This document shows, one piece after another, positions 1 through 8,348 of a stretch of DNA of 64,000 bases. A model generated the notes under the pieces. That model was given only the letters and a program-made list of their open reading frames with translations, made no database searches and was not told where the DNA came from. The translations under genes were made by a program, and so were the position numbers. The stretch's first letter is position 1, and every line of letters starts with the position of its first letter. Source of the DNA: Rhodococcus oryzae (GTDB taxonomy: Bacteria > Actinomycetota > Actinomycetes > Mycobacteriales > Mycobacteriaceae); NCBI RefSeq assembly GCF_005049235.1, contig NZ_SUMD01000001.1, forward strand, positions 62,001 to 126,000, given 5' to 3'.

Positions 1-352
1 GCACCTCGACCTGCTTCAGGAATCGCTCCGGCTCCATCTGGTCGGCCGCACCGAACTCGAGGTCGCCCGCGCCGGAGAGCACGATCTCCGTCGGCCCCAA
101 GGCGTCCTCGGCGGCGGTGACGAACTCGTCGACCGAGGCGGCGTCGGTCACGTCCAGGAAATGCGCGAACGCCTCGCCGCCGCCCTGCCGGATCTTCTCC
201 GCAATCGCCTCGCACTCCGCGACGCGCCTGGCGCCCAGCGCCACCGGATGGCCGAGCTCGGCGAGCGCGTAGGCGGTGGCGGCGCCGATCCCCGAGGACG
301 CGCCGGAGATCACCGCGGGCCTGCGCTCCGGGTTCGGTTCGAATCGTGGCAT
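1..352 (-). CDS. SDR-family oxidoreductase, N-terminal part (cut by the left edge)
   Basis: The reading frame enters from the left edge, and its ATG at 352-350 overlaps the P450 stop as ATGA. The first residues hold a classical Rossmann motif, SGASSGIG, after a short N-terminal tail, then a Val-Asp-containing stretch typical of NAD(P)-dependent short-chain dehydrogenases. About 117 residues are visible, so the Tyr-x3-Lys active site lies outside the window. It is the last visible gene of the leftward unit SDR, TetR, P450, SDR. A role in oxidising or reducing a P450 product is inferred from that context; the substrate is unknown. Confidence 0.8.
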   Translation of the reverse strand, partial: MPRFEPNPERRPAVISGASSGIGAATAYALAELGHPVALGARRVAECEAIAEKIRQGGGEAFAHFLDVTDAASVDEFVTAAEDALGPTEIVLSGAGDLEFGAADQMEPERFLKQVEV

Positions 353-1557
353 CAGCGCACCTGCACCTTCACCGGCAGGGCCGCGAAGCCCCTGACGTTC
401 GTCGAATGGACGCGCTCGAGCCCGGACTCGTCGACCTCGAAGTCGGACACCTTCCTGGCGAACTCGGCGAGCGCGATGTTGGCCTCGAGCCTGGCCAGGT
501 GGGCACCGAGGCAGAAGTGCACGCCGCCACCGAAACTCGCCAGCTTGTTGGTCGAGTTCCGGCCGATCTGGAACTCGTCGGCGTCCTCGAACACGCCGGA
601 GTCCCGATTGGCGGAGCCGATCAGGAGCAGCATCTTCTCCCCCGCCGGCACGGTCTGGCCGTAGTACTCGAGGTCAACCGCCGTGGTGCGGGCGACGATC
701 TGGCTCGAGGTGTCGTAGCGCAGCGTCTCCTCCACCCAGTCCGGTGCCCGGTCCGGGTCGGCGAGCACCGGCGCGACCTGGCCGGGATGCCGTGAACCCC
801 AGTACAGTGCGTTCCCCAGCAGCTTCGTGGTGGTCTCGTTGCCCGCCACCACCATCAGGAACATGAACCCGAGGATCTCCTCGTCGCTGAGCCGGTCCCC
901 GTCGATCTCGGCCTCGAGGAGCGCGGAGGTCAGGTCCTCCGTCGCCGACCGCCTGCGCTCGGCGATCATGTCCCGGTAGTAGCCCATCAGGCTGATCGAG
1001 GACTCCACCGCGGCCTGCGGGACGTCCTGGACCCCGTCCTCCCGGTGCACAACCAGGTCTGCCATCCGTCGCAGCTCCGCGCGATCCGGTTCCGGCACCC
1101 CCATCAGCTCGGAGATCACATCCATCGGCAGCCTGCCTGCCACCTCGGCGATCCAGTCGAACTCGCCCGCCGCCAGGGCAGGATCCAGGTACTGATCGGT
1201 CAGTTCCAGGATGCGCCCCTCGAGCTCGGCCACCCGGCGGGGCGTGAACCCGCGAGAGACCAACTGCCGCAACCGCATATGCCTCGGGTCGTCCATCGCG
1301 AGGAAGGACATCACCAGATGCGCGTGCGGTCCGTACGCGGCTGGATCGAGCGATACGCCGTTGGCACTCGAGAGCCGGCGATTGTCCTTGAAGGCGTCGG
1401 CGATATCGCCGTGCCGCGAGAGCGCCCAGAACCCGATGTCCGGATTGTGATAGATCGGCGACTCCTCACGCAGCCGCTTGTATGTGGGGTACGGATCGTC
1501 ATGGAAGTCGTAGTCGTACGGATTGAAGACCACCGGGGTGATCAGGGCTTCGGTCAT
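352..1557 (-). CDS. cytochrome P450
   Basis: A 401-residue soluble bacterial P450 of normal length. Visible signatures are the I-helix AGNET at about 238-242 (oxygen activation), the K-helix EETLR at 276-280, and the heme loop FGGGVHFCLGAHLA at 342-355 with Cys349 as the probable heme ligand. Such enzymes hydroxylate small hydrophobic substrates using electrons from a ferredoxin and its reductase, neither of which is encoded here. The start overlaps the upstream tetR stop by four bases (ATGA), and the stop overlaps the next SDR start the same way, so the three genes are probably co-translated. The substrate cannot be read from the sequence; the mycofactocin-type dehydrogenase upstream suggests an alcohol-forming hydroxylation. 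Confidence 0.93.
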   Translation of the reverse strand: MTEALITPVVFNPYDYDFHDDPYPTYKRLREESPIYHNPDIGFWALSRHGDIADAFKDNRRLSSANGVSLDPAAYGPHAHLVMSFLAMDDPRHMRLRQLVSRGFTPRRVAELEGRILELTDQYLDPALAAGEFDWIAEVAGRLPMDVISELMGVPEPDRAELRRMADLVVHREDGVQDVPQAAVESSISLMGYYRDMIAERRRSATEDLTSALLEAEIDGDRLSDEEILGFMFLMVVAGNETTTKLLGNALYWGSRHPGQVAPVLADPDRAPDWVEETLRYDTSSQIVARTTAVDLEYYGQTVPAGEKMLLLIGSANRDSGVFEDADEFQIGRNSTNKLASFGGGVHFCLGAHLARLEANIALAEFARKVSDFEVDESGLERVHSTNVRGFAALPVKVQVR

Positions 1558-2141
1558 CGTGGCTCCAGGATCAGTCTGGCGGAGGCCTCTAGTCGCTGCG
1601 CGAGTTGCGGGTAGGACCCGTATCCCATCCCGGCGCGCAGGAGAGCTCCCGCGTAGAGAAGTTCGAGGGTTTCGAGCAGTTCTGGGTCGTATCCCGGGCC
1701 GAGGGCCTGCCCGAGCCGGTTGTGGATCTCGAATCCGATCCGGCCGCGCAGGTGCTCGACATCCGGATCGGCGCCGAGCAGCGCGCCGGTCACCGCGTCG
1801 GACACCTCCGGCTCGTCGGCCAGCAGCAGTGCGATCCCGCGCAGGACCGCCAGCACCCGTTCCGTGCGGTCCAGGCCGGTGCCGTCCGGAACCTCGGAGG
1901 CCTCGAGCCGTCGCCAGAAGACCTCGGCGACGAGATGTTCCTTCGACGAAAAGTAGGTGTACGCGGTCGCCGGGCCGACGCCCGCCCGCGCGGCAACCGC
2001 ACGCACGGTCAGCCCACCGAACTCCTGCTCGCGCAGCACCTCGACGGCGGCACCGGTCAGTCGCTCGACGGTGTCGGCCTGCTTCTCGGTCAACCGCCTG
2101 CGGGTCGACTCGAAACTACGACTGGACACGTGTCTGGACAT
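1554..2141 (-). CDS. TetR-family transcriptional regulator
   Basis: A 195-residue protein with an N-terminal TetR helix-turn-helix: residues reading GGLTVRAVAARAGVGPATAY, then YTYFSSKEHLVAEVF. The C-terminal ligand domain is not recognisable by eye. It sits in the leftward operon between the mycofactocin-type SDR and the P450. Its own start codon lies inside an 18-bp operator-like motif (2122-2139) that recurs in the divergent promoter at 3119-3136, so it probably represses both units and itself, with a pathway compound as inducer. That regulation is inferred from motif recurrence. Confidence 0.88.
   Translation of the reverse strand: MSRHVSSRSFESTRRRLTEKQADTVERLTGAAVEVLREQEFGGLTVRAVAARAGVGPATAYTYFSSKEHLVAEVFWRRLEASEVPDGTGLDRTERVLAVLRGIALLLADEPEVSDAVTGALLGADPDVEHLRGRIGFEIHNRLGQALGPGYDPELLETLELLYAGALLRAGMGYGSYPQLAQRLEASARLILEPR
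2122..2139 (-). promoter_or_regulatory. probable TetR operator over the tetR start
   Basis: On the minus strand this reads GTCCAGACACGTGTCCAG, with the perfect palindrome GACACGTGTC at its centre. It matches the site at 3119-3136 in 17 of 18 positions. It overlaps the ATG of tetR, so a bound repressor could block the leftward transcript there. Confidence 0.55.
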
Positions 2142-2180
2142 TACTACGGTCTCCCGTCCGGCGGTACCCCTTTTCGCGCC

Positions 2181-3038
2181 CTAGAGCCCGATCTTCATTC
2201 CGGCTCCGCCGTCGACCCGCAGTTGCTGACCGGTCACGTACCGCGATTCGTCCGAGGCCAGGTACACCACCGCGTGCGAGATGTCCTCCGGCTCGACCCA
2301 CGGAATAGGCATGGCCTGCATGAACGGGAAGGTCAGCGCCGCATCCTCTGCGGTCGGGTTCTCGAGGTCGGGCCGGAACGTCTTGTACATCGGCGGACTC
2401 TGCAACATGTCGGTGTTCACGTTCGTCGGATGGATCGCGTTCACCCTGATCGAACTCGGCCCCAACGTCAGCGCCAGCGAGTTCGTGTATGCCTGGATCA
2501 GCTTCTTGGCCAGCCCGTACCCGTCACCGCCCGGACCCTGCAGCGCCTGCTGGCCGTTGAACCCGGTCTGCGGCACGAGGCCGGCGACCGAACCGATCGC
2601 GATGATCGAGCCACCCTCGCCCAGATACTCCATCGCCGCGTGCACGGTGTTCACCACGCCGATGAAATTCACATCGAAGGCGTCCACGAATCCCGCGTTG
2701 GGAACGTGCTTGCCCAACGGACAGATTCCCGCGTTGGCCACCACGACATCGAGGCCTCCCAACTCGCCAACGGCCTCGGCCAGCGCCGCCTCGACGGCCG
2801 CCCGGTCGCGGACGTCGACGCGGGCGGTGACGGCCCTGCGGCCGGTCTTCTCGACCAACCTCGCCGTCTCCTCCAGGTCGGCCTCGGTTGCGAGCGGGTA
2901 TTCGTTGCTTGCGATGTCCGCACACAGGTCGAACGCGATGATGTCCGCACCCTCTTCGGCGAGGTGAACCGCGTGACTGCGGCCCTGCCCACGCGCTGCG
3001 CCGGTCACGAACACGACCTTGCCTGCGACTCGATTCAT
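2181..3038 (-). CDS. mycofactocin-coupled SDR-family oxidoreductase
   Basis: A 285-residue short-chain dehydrogenase. The start is placed at the ATG giving MNRVAGKVVF (3038), because upstream codons read into the promoter region. The cofactor loop TGAARGQG (12-19) followed by RSHAVHLAEEGADI is the signature I associate with the mycofactocin-dependent, carveol-dehydrogenase-like subgroup, which holds NAD non-exchangeably. The catalytic set appears to be Ser150, Tyr174 and Lys178, with a longer Ser-to-Tyr spacing than ordinary SDRs, as expected in this subgroup. It would oxidise an alcohol and pass electrons to mycofactocin. It is first in the leftward operon ahead of tetR and the P450. The mycofactocin biosynthesis genes are not in this window. 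Confidence 0.85.
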   Translation of the reverse strand: MNRVAGKVVFVTGAARGQGRSHAVHLAEEGADIIAFDLCADIASNEYPLATEADLEETARLVEKTGRRAVTARVDVRDRAAVEAALAEAVGELGGLDVVVANAGICPLGKHVPNAGFVDAFDVNFIGVVNTVHAAMEYLGEGGSIIAIGSVAGLVPQTGFNGQQALQGPGGDGYGLAKKLIQAYTNSLALTLGPSSIRVNAIHPTNVNTDMLQSPPMYKTFRPDLENPTAEDAALTFPFMQAMPIPWVEPEDISHAVVYLASDESRYVTGQQLRVDGGAGMKIGL

Positions 3039-3091
3039 CGGATCACTCCCTGCAATCAATGGAACGTTCGACGTTCTTCTGCCTGAAAGCA

Positions 3092-3120
3092 TTGCGAGGC
3101 ACCTCTGTGCGAACTATAGT
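3092..3120 (+). promoter_or_regulatory. probable sigma-70-type promoter of the aldehyde dehydrogenase operon
   Basis: TTGCGA at 3092-3097 and TATAGT at 3115-3120 are separated by 17 bases, a good match to -35 and -10 elements. The operator-like motif begins at the end of the -10 box, where a repressor would block initiation. Confidence 0.5.
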
Positions 3121-3136
3121 CCAGACACCTGTCCAG
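3119..3136 (+). promoter_or_regulatory. probable TetR operator in the divergent promoter
   Basis: The site reads GTCCAGACACCTGTCCAG and differs from the minus-strand site over the tetR start at one position. It overlaps the presumed -10/+1 region of the rightward operon. Confidence 0.6.
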
Positions 3137-3153
3137 ATGTGGAGGAATTGAGC

Positions 3154-4626
3154 ATGACGCTTCGCCCGACCGACAGTTCGGCCCTGCTGATCGACGGAAA
3201 GCTCGTCCCCGGCTCCGGCGGCACCTTCGAGGTGCTCAACCCCGCCACCGAGGAGGTGCTCGGATCGGCGGCCGAGGCCACCGCCGCCGACATGGATGCC
3301 GCGATCGCCGCCGCCCGCCTCGCATTCGATCAGGGCACCTGGTCCCGCGATCATGCGTTCCGCGCCCGGTGTCTGCGCCAACTGTGCGACGCCTTGCAGT
3401 CGCACATCGAGGAGTTGCGCGAGGTGACCATCGCCGAGGTCGGTGCGCCCGCGATGTTGACCAGCGGGCCACAGCTCGAGGGACCCGTCGAAGACCTGCG
3501 CTATTGGGCAGACCTGGCCGAAAACTACTCGTGGGAACACGATCTCGGGTCCGCGACGCCGATGGGGATCCCCACCGCTCGCCGGGTGCTCAAGGAAGCC
3601 GTCGGCGTCGTCGGCGCGATCACGCCCTGGAACTTCCCGCACCAGATCAACTTCGCCAAGCTCGGGCCCGCCCTGGCCGCGGGCAACACCGTGGTACTCA
3701 AGCCCGCACCCGACACCCCGTGGTGTGCGGCGCTGGTCGGCAAGGTGATCGCCGAGGAGACCGAGATCCCGGCGGGCGTGGTCAACATCGTGACCTCCAC
3801 CGACCACGCACTCGGCGCGCAGCTGTGCACCGACCCGCGCGTCGACCTGGTCTCGTTCACCGGGTCCACCGCGACCGGCCGCACGGTGATGGCCTCGGCG
3901 GCCGACAGCCTCAAGAAGGTCTTCCTCGAGCTCGGCGGCAAGTCCGCGTTCATCGTGCTCGACGACGCCGACCTCGCGAGCGCCTGTTCGGTCGCGGCCT
4001 TCTCGGTCTGCGTGCACGCCGGGCAGGGCTGCGCGCTGACGACCCGGCTGCTGGTCCCGCGGGCCCGCTACGACGAGGCGGTCGCGGCGACCGCCGCGAC
4101 CATGTCCGGCATCCGCGCAGGCGACCCCAGCAAGCCCGGAACGGTCTGCGGGCCACTGATCTCCGCGCGCCAACGCGAGCGGGTGGAGGGCTACCTGAAG
4201 CTCGCCGTAGAGGAGGGCGGCACCATCGTCACCGGCGGTGGCCGACCGGCCGACCGGGACCGCGGGTTCTTCGTCGAGCCGACCCTGATCGCCGGGGTGG
4301 ACAACTCCGCACGGGTCGCCCAGGAGGAGATCTTCGGCCCGGTCCTGGTGATCCTCCCGCACGACGGCGACGAGGACGCCGTCCGGATCGCCAACGACTC
4401 GCCGTACGGACTGTCCGGCTCGGTGTGGGGCACCGACCCGGAACGCGTGAACCGCGTGGTCGCGGGTGTGCGCACCGGAACGCTCAGCGTCAACGGCGGG
4501 GTCTGGTACTCCGCGGACGCCCCGTTCGGCGGCTACAAGCAGTCCGGGATCGGCCGCGAGATGGGCGTGGCCGGCTTCGAGGAGTACCTGGAGACCAAAC
4601 TCGTCGCCTCCCCCGCGACGGCCTGA
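3154..4626 (+). CDS. aldehyde dehydrogenase family protein
   Basis: A 490-residue NAD(P)-dependent aldehyde dehydrogenase of typical length. The start is the ATG at 3154, preceded by GGAGG; the open frame continues upstream only through promoter sequence. The general base Glu259 lies in LELGGKS and the nucleophile Cys293 in GQGCALTTR; PWNFP near residue 160 lines the cofactor site. It would convert an aldehyde to the acid downstream of the P450 and dehydrogenase steps. It opens a rightward operon with an SDR, an HIBADH-like protein, a CMD protein and a flavoprotein. Substrate unknown. Confidence 0.93.
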   Translation: MTLRPTDSSALLIDGKLVPGSGGTFEVLNPATEEVLGSAAEATAADMDAAIAAARLAFDQGTWSRDHAFRARCLRQLCDALQSHIEELREVTIAEVGAPAMLTSGPQLEGPVEDLRYWADLAENYSWEHDLGSATPMGIPTARRVLKEAVGVVGAITPWNFPHQINFAKLGPALAAGNTVVLKPAPDTPWCAALVGKVIAEETEIPAGVVNIVTSTDHALGAQLCTDPRVDLVSFTGSTATGRTVMASAADSLKKVFLELGGKSAFIVLDDADLASACSVAAFSVCVHAGQGCALTTRLLVPRARYDEAVAATAATMSGIRAGDPSKPGTVCGPLISARQRERVEGYLKLAVEEGGTIVTGGGRPADRDRGFFVEPTLIAGVDNSARVAQEEIFGPVLVILPHDGDEDAVRIANDSPYGLSGSVWGTDPERVNRVVAGVRTGTLSVNGGVWYSADAPFGGYKQSGIGREMGVAGFEEYLETKLVASPATA

Positions 4627-4661
4627 TCCGCAGCCCGATACACCTACCGAGGAGACAACAC

Positions 4662-5411
4662 ATGGGACGTTTCGACGGACGCACCGCCATCGTCACCGGC
4701 GCGGCGCAGGGCATCGGCGAGGGCTACGCGCGAGCGCTCGCGGCGGAGGGCGCCAACGTGGTGGTCGCCGACCTCAACCGTGAGCTCGGCGAGACCGTGG
4801 CCAAGCAGATCACCGCGGACGGGGGCTCCGCCGCCTTCAAGGAAGTCGATGTGGCGGACGGGGCATCGACCAAGGCGCTGGCCGACTTCACGATCGAGAG
4901 ATACGGCAGCATCGAGCACCTGGTCAACAACGCCGCGATCTACGGCGAGATGAAGATCGACTCGCTGCTCACGGTGGACTGGGACTACTACCGACGGTTC
5001 ATGAGCGTGAACATGGACGGCGCGCTGCAGGTCTGCAGGGCCGTCGTCCCGCACATGCGGGCCAACGGCGGCTCGATCGTCAACCAGTCCTCCACCGCGG
5101 CCTGGTTGTACTCGAACTACTACGGACTGGCGAAAGCGGGCGTCAACAGCCTCACCCAGCAGCTCGCCACCGAACTCGGCTGGTCGAACATCCGCATCAA
5201 CGCGATCGCGCCCGGCCCGATCGATACCGAGGCCACCCGCACCGTCACCCCCGGCAATATCGTCAAGGACATCGTCAGGCGGATTCCCCTGCAGCGCATG
5301 GGAACCACCGAAGACCTGGTCGGCATGTGCCTGTTCCTGCTCTCCGACGAGGCGGGCTGGGTGACCGGGCAGATATTCAACGTCGACGGCGGACAGGTGT
5401 TCCGGTCATGA
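4662..5411 (+). CDS. SDR-family oxidoreductase
   Basis: A 249-residue classical short-chain dehydrogenase beginning MGRFDGRTAIVTGAAQGIGE. The ATG at 4662 has GAGGAG upstream. The glycine-rich loop TGAAQGIG is at 12-19, NNAA at 89-92, and the catalytic set is Ser143 or Ser144, Tyr154 and Lys158 (YYGLAKAG). The acidic residue after the second strand (VVVADLN) favours NAD over NADP. It follows the aldehyde dehydrogenase by 35 bases and overlaps the next gene as ATGA, so it belongs to the same transcript. It probably oxidises a ring or chain alcohol; the exact substrate is unknown. Confidence 0.92.
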   Translation: MGRFDGRTAIVTGAAQGIGEGYARALAAEGANVVVADLNRELGETVAKQITADGGSAAFKEVDVADGASTKALADFTIERYGSIEHLVNNAAIYGEMKIDSLLTVDWDYYRRFMSVNMDGALQVCRAVVPHMRANGGSIVNQSSTAAWLYSNYYGLAKAGVNSLTQQLATELGWSNIRINAIAPGPIDTEATRTVTPGNIVKDIVRRIPLQRMGTTEDLVGMCLFLLSDEAGWVTGQIFNVDGGQVFRS

Positions 5412-6307
5412 CGGGCAGCGACACCGACATCACGGTCGGCTACATCGGCCTCGGCAACATGGGCGCGCCGATGGCAACCCGGCTGCTCGACTGGCCCGGC
5501 GGCCTGGTCGTGTGCGACGCGCGACCCGAGGCGCTGACCTCGTTCACCGACGCGGGTGCCGCCGCGGCGGACACGCCCGCCGCGGTCGCCGCACAGGCCC
5601 AGGTGATCTCGGTGACCGTCCTCGACGACGCGCAGGTGCGGGACGTGGTCGACGGTCCCGACGGGATCCTGGCCGCCGCCGCGCCCGGCACGGTGATCGC
5701 GGTGCACTCGACGATCAGTGACCGGACCGCCACCGACCTCGCGCAGCGTTGCCGGGAACGGGGGGTCGACCTGGTCGATGCGCCCGTCAGCGGCGGCGCC
5801 CCTGGCGCCAAGCAGGGCCGGCTCGCGGTCATGGTCGGCGGATCCGAGGAGGCCTTCGCCGCGGTCAGCCGGCCGTTCGCATGCTGGGCCGAGCTGGTCG
5901 TCCACGCCGGCCCGGTCGGCGCGGGCACCCGGATGAAGCTGGCGCGCAACCTGCTCCACTTCGTCTCGTTCACCGCCGCGAGCGAGGCACAACGCCTCGC
6001 CGAGGCAGCGGGCCTGGACATCCGCGAGCTCGGCAAGGTCGTCCGTCACACCGACGCCATCACCGGAGGCGCGGGCGCGATCATGTTGCGCGAGAACACC
6101 GCCCCGGTCGCCGATGACGACTTCTGGCACCCGATCCTCTCGCACGTCCGCAACCTCGGCGAGAAGGACCTGTCCCTGGCGCTCGACCTCGGCGAGCGGC
6201 TCGACGTCGACCTGCCGCTCGCCCGGCGAGCACTCTCCGACCTCGGCCCCGGACTCGGGGTCGGGACCGGCGCACTATCCGACGCTGCAACAAAGGAGCA
6301 CGCATGA
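5408..6307 (+). CDS. NAD(P)-dependent oxidoreductase, 3-hydroxyisobutyrate dehydrogenase family
   Basis: A 299-residue beta-hydroxyacid dehydrogenase. The start is the ATG at 5408, overlapping the SDR stop. The N-terminal Rossmann motif is GYIGLGNMGAPMA (11-23), the substrate-binding segment DAPVSGGAPGAKQG lies near 120-133, and the family's catalytic-lysine motif appears as GAGTRMKLARN. Members oxidise 3-hydroxy acids or reduce succinic semialdehyde and related compounds. Its stop overlaps the CMD gene start (ATGA). In this cluster a hydroxyacid intermediate is the likely substrate, by inference only. Confidence 0.88.
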   Translation: MTGSDTDITVGYIGLGNMGAPMATRLLDWPGGLVVCDARPEALTSFTDAGAAAADTPAAVAAQAQVISVTVLDDAQVRDVVDGPDGILAAAAPGTVIAVHSTISDRTATDLAQRCRERGVDLVDAPVSGGAPGAKQGRLAVMVGGSEEAFAAVSRPFACWAELVVHAGPVGAGTRMKLARNLLHFVSFTAASEAQRLAEAAGLDIRELGKVVRHTDAITGGAGAIMLRENTAPVADDDFWHPILSHVRNLGEKDLSLALDLGERLDVDLPLARRALSDLGPGLGVGTGALSDAATKEHA

Positions 6308-6744
6308 CCGACGGAAACGGTGTGAGCGACGCCCGCGCGCGCGGGGTGGCGATGATGAACCAGGTCTACGGCTGGGAGATGCCCGCCGACATCCCCGGCG
6401 ACTTCTTCGCGGTCACCGCCGACCATCTGTTCGCCGACATCTGGACGCGGCCCGGTCTGAGCCTGCGCGACCGTCGGCTGTTGCTGCTCGGCGCCATCAC
6501 CGCGCAGGGTCAGGGCGACGTCGCGAAGATCCAGATCAACGCGGCATTGCACAACGAGGAACTGACCGAGGAACAGGTCGAGGAGGCGGCGATCTTCCTC
6601 TGCCACTACGTCGGCTGGCCGCTGGGTACCGGACTCAACAACGCCCTGATCGCCGTCAAGGCGGACCGCCGCAAGGCTGCTCGCACCGCGGCGAAGGCCG
6701 CGGAGGCCTCCCAGGCCGACTCCGCGGAAACCACCGCCGGTTGA
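6304..6744 (+). CDS. carboxymuconolactone decarboxylase (CMD) family protein
   Basis: A small all-helical protein of 146 residues with the CMD-family pattern RDRRLLLLGAITAQG followed by a helical segment ending CHYVGWPLGTG. It has no Cys-x2-Cys pair, so it is not an AhpD-type peroxidase. The Ala/Lys-rich tail from about 118 looks disordered. It overlaps the HIBADH-like gene by ATGA. CMD proteins can be lactone decarboxylases or unassigned pathway partners; in P450/KstD-type clusters they recur with no fixed biochemical role, so I give no specific reaction. Confidence 0.82.
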   Translation: MTDGNGVSDARARGVAMMNQVYGWEMPADIPGDFFAVTADHLFADIWTRPGLSLRDRRLLLLGAITAQGQGDVAKIQINAALHNEELTEEQVEEAAIFLCHYVGWPLGTGLNNALIAVKADRRKAARTAAKAAEASQADSAETTAG

Positions 6745-6801
6745 GGCTCGGCCGGAAATACTGCACTCTAGGCAACAACTCTCGAGACAAGGATCACATT
6801 C

Positions 6802-8271
6802 ATGGCCGAGGCCACTCCCATCCGCCCGCAGCCCGCCGACACCATCGAGACGTGGCACTACGAAGCCGACGTGGTCGTCGCCGGTTACGGGATCGCCGGT
6901 GTCAGCGCCGCGATCGAGGCCGCTCGCGCGGGCGCGGACGTCCTGGTGCTCGAGCGGACCAGCGGCTGGGGCGGCGCGGCGGCGCTGGCCGGTGGATTCA
7001 TCTACCTCGGCGGCGGCACCCCGCTTCAGAAGGCGCTCGGCTTCGAGGACTCGCCTGCCAACATGAAGGCCTTCATGATGGCGGCCCTCGGCCCCGGCGC
7101 CGACGAGGAGAAGATCACCGACTACTGCGATGGCAGCGTCGAGCACTACAACTGGCTGGTGGACAACGGAGTTCCGTTCAAGGAGTCCTTCTACGGCCAG
7201 CCGGGCTGGGAGACCCCGTTCGACGACGGCCTCATGTACTCCGGCGGCGAGAACGCGGCGCCGTTCAACACCATCGCCACCCCGGCGCCGCGCGGACACG
7301 TCCCGCAGATGGCGGACAAGCGCACCGGCGAGAAGGGCGGCGGCTACATGCTGATGAAGCCGCTGGTGGAGACGGCAGAGGAGCTCGGCGTCCGGGCCGA
7401 ATACGACATGCGGGTGCAGCGCCTGATCGTCGATGCGGATGGTCGGGTCGTCGGGATCATCGCCAAGCAGTACGGCAAGGAGATCGCGGTCCGCGCCCGC
7501 ACCGGCGTGGTGCTCGCCACCGGCAGCTTCGCCTACAACAAGGAGATGGTGCAGAACTATGCACCGCGCCTGATCGGCAAGCCGGGCGCCTCGATCGAGG
7601 AGCACGACGGCAGGGCGATCCGGATGGCACAGGCCCTCGGCGCGGACCTGGCGCACATGGACGCCACCGAGGTCGCGTTCTTCGGCGACCCGCAGCTGAT
7701 GGTCAGGGGCATCCTCGTCAACGGCCGCGGCCAGCGGTACGTCAACGAGGACACCTACCCGGGCCGGATCGGCCAGGAGACGTTGCTGCGCAACGAGAAC
7801 CAGGCCTACCTGATCATCGACGAAGCCGCCTACGAGGAGGGCTGCGCGGGCGACAGCTCGACGCCCTTCTTCCGGTTCCAGCCGAAGTGGGTGGCGGAGA
7901 CTGCCGAGGAGCTCGAGTCGGAGATGGGCCTGCCTGCCGGTGCGCTGGTCTCGACCGTCGAGGTGTACAACCGGCACGCCGAGAACGGCGAGGACCCGGT
8001 GCTGGGCAAGAAGTCCGAATGGTGCAAGCCGATCGGCTCCCCCATCGCCGCGCTCGACCTGCGCAACTTCACCGCCGGGTTCACCCTCGGCGGCCTGCGC
8101 ACCACGCTCAACTCGGAGGTGCTGCACGTGAGCGGCGAGCCGATCCCCGGCCTGTTCGCGGCCGGCCGCTGCACCTCCGGCGTCTGCGCGGGCGGCTACG
8201 CGAGCGGAACCTCGCTGGGCGACGGCAGCTTCTACGGTCGCCGCGCCGGAGTCGCCGCCGCGAAGGGGTAG
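6802..8271 (+). CDS. FAD-dependent oxidoreductase, 3-ketosteroid dehydrogenase/fumarate reductase flavoprotein type
   Basis: A 489-residue flavoprotein. The dinucleotide motif VVVAGYGIAGVSAAIEAARA lies near 28-47, followed by the acidic LVLERTSGWGGAAALAGG segment. The C-terminal GGYASGTSLGDGS segment closes the FAD site as in the FAD_binding_2 family. Relatives include 3-ketosteroid delta-1-dehydrogenases, fumarate reductases and urocanate-reductase-like enzymes; I cannot tell which activity applies. It is the last gene of the rightward operon and is followed directly by a strong hairpin. It probably desaturates a cyclic ketone or reduces an enoate. Confidence 0.85.
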   Translation: MAEATPIRPQPADTIETWHYEADVVVAGYGIAGVSAAIEAARAGADVLVLERTSGWGGAAALAGGFIYLGGGTPLQKALGFEDSPANMKAFMMAALGPGADEEKITDYCDGSVEHYNWLVDNGVPFKESFYGQPGWETPFDDGLMYSGGENAAPFNTIATPAPRGHVPQMADKRTGEKGGGYMLMKPLVETAEELGVRAEYDMRVQRLIVDADGRVVGIIAKQYGKEIAVRARTGVVLATGSFAYNKEMVQNYAPRLIGKPGASIEEHDGRAIRMAQALGADLAHMDATEVAFFGDPQLMVRGILVNGRGQRYVNEDTYPGRIGQETLLRNENQAYLIIDEAAYEEGCAGDSSTPFFRFQPKWVAETAEELESEMGLPAGALVSTVEVYNRHAENGEDPVLGKKSEWCKPIGSPIAALDLRNFTAGFTLGGLRTTLNSEVLHVSGEPIPGLFAAGRCTSGVCAGGYASGTSLGDGSFYGRRAGVAAAKG

Positions 8272-8274
8272 GCA

Positions 8275-8337
8275 GGCGGCTGCGCCGCCCGTGCGTGGTT
8301 GACGAGTCCCTGCACTCGTCAACCACGCACAGGCGCT
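8275..8337. repeat. double-hairpin repeat, copy 1 (probable terminator)
   Basis: Just after the flavoprotein stop, GGCGGC/GCCGCC (8275-8280, 8284-8289) forms a small hairpin. It is followed by a perfect 17-bp inverted repeat, GTGCGTGGTTGACGAGT (8291-8307), with its complement at 8314-8330 and a 6-base loop. A closely similar element follows the mycothione reductase gene at 47417-47479, so this is a dispersed 3'-end repeat that may serve as a terminator. Confidence 0.75.
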
Positions 8338-8348
8338 AGCCTTGACCC

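Noticed and set aside
3043-4362. Large minus-strand open frame opposite the aldehyde dehydrogenase
   Set aside because: Arg/Gly/Asp-rich translation typical of a high-GC shadow frame; the plus strand has an intact enzyme.
6046-8322. 758-codon minus-strand open frame opposite the flavoprotein
   Set aside because: Shadow of the plus-strand operon, with no recognisable protein features.
8291-8330. Insertion-sequence end or attachment site
   Set aside because: There is no transposase, integrase or target duplication near either copy; a hairpin terminator or repeat fits better.
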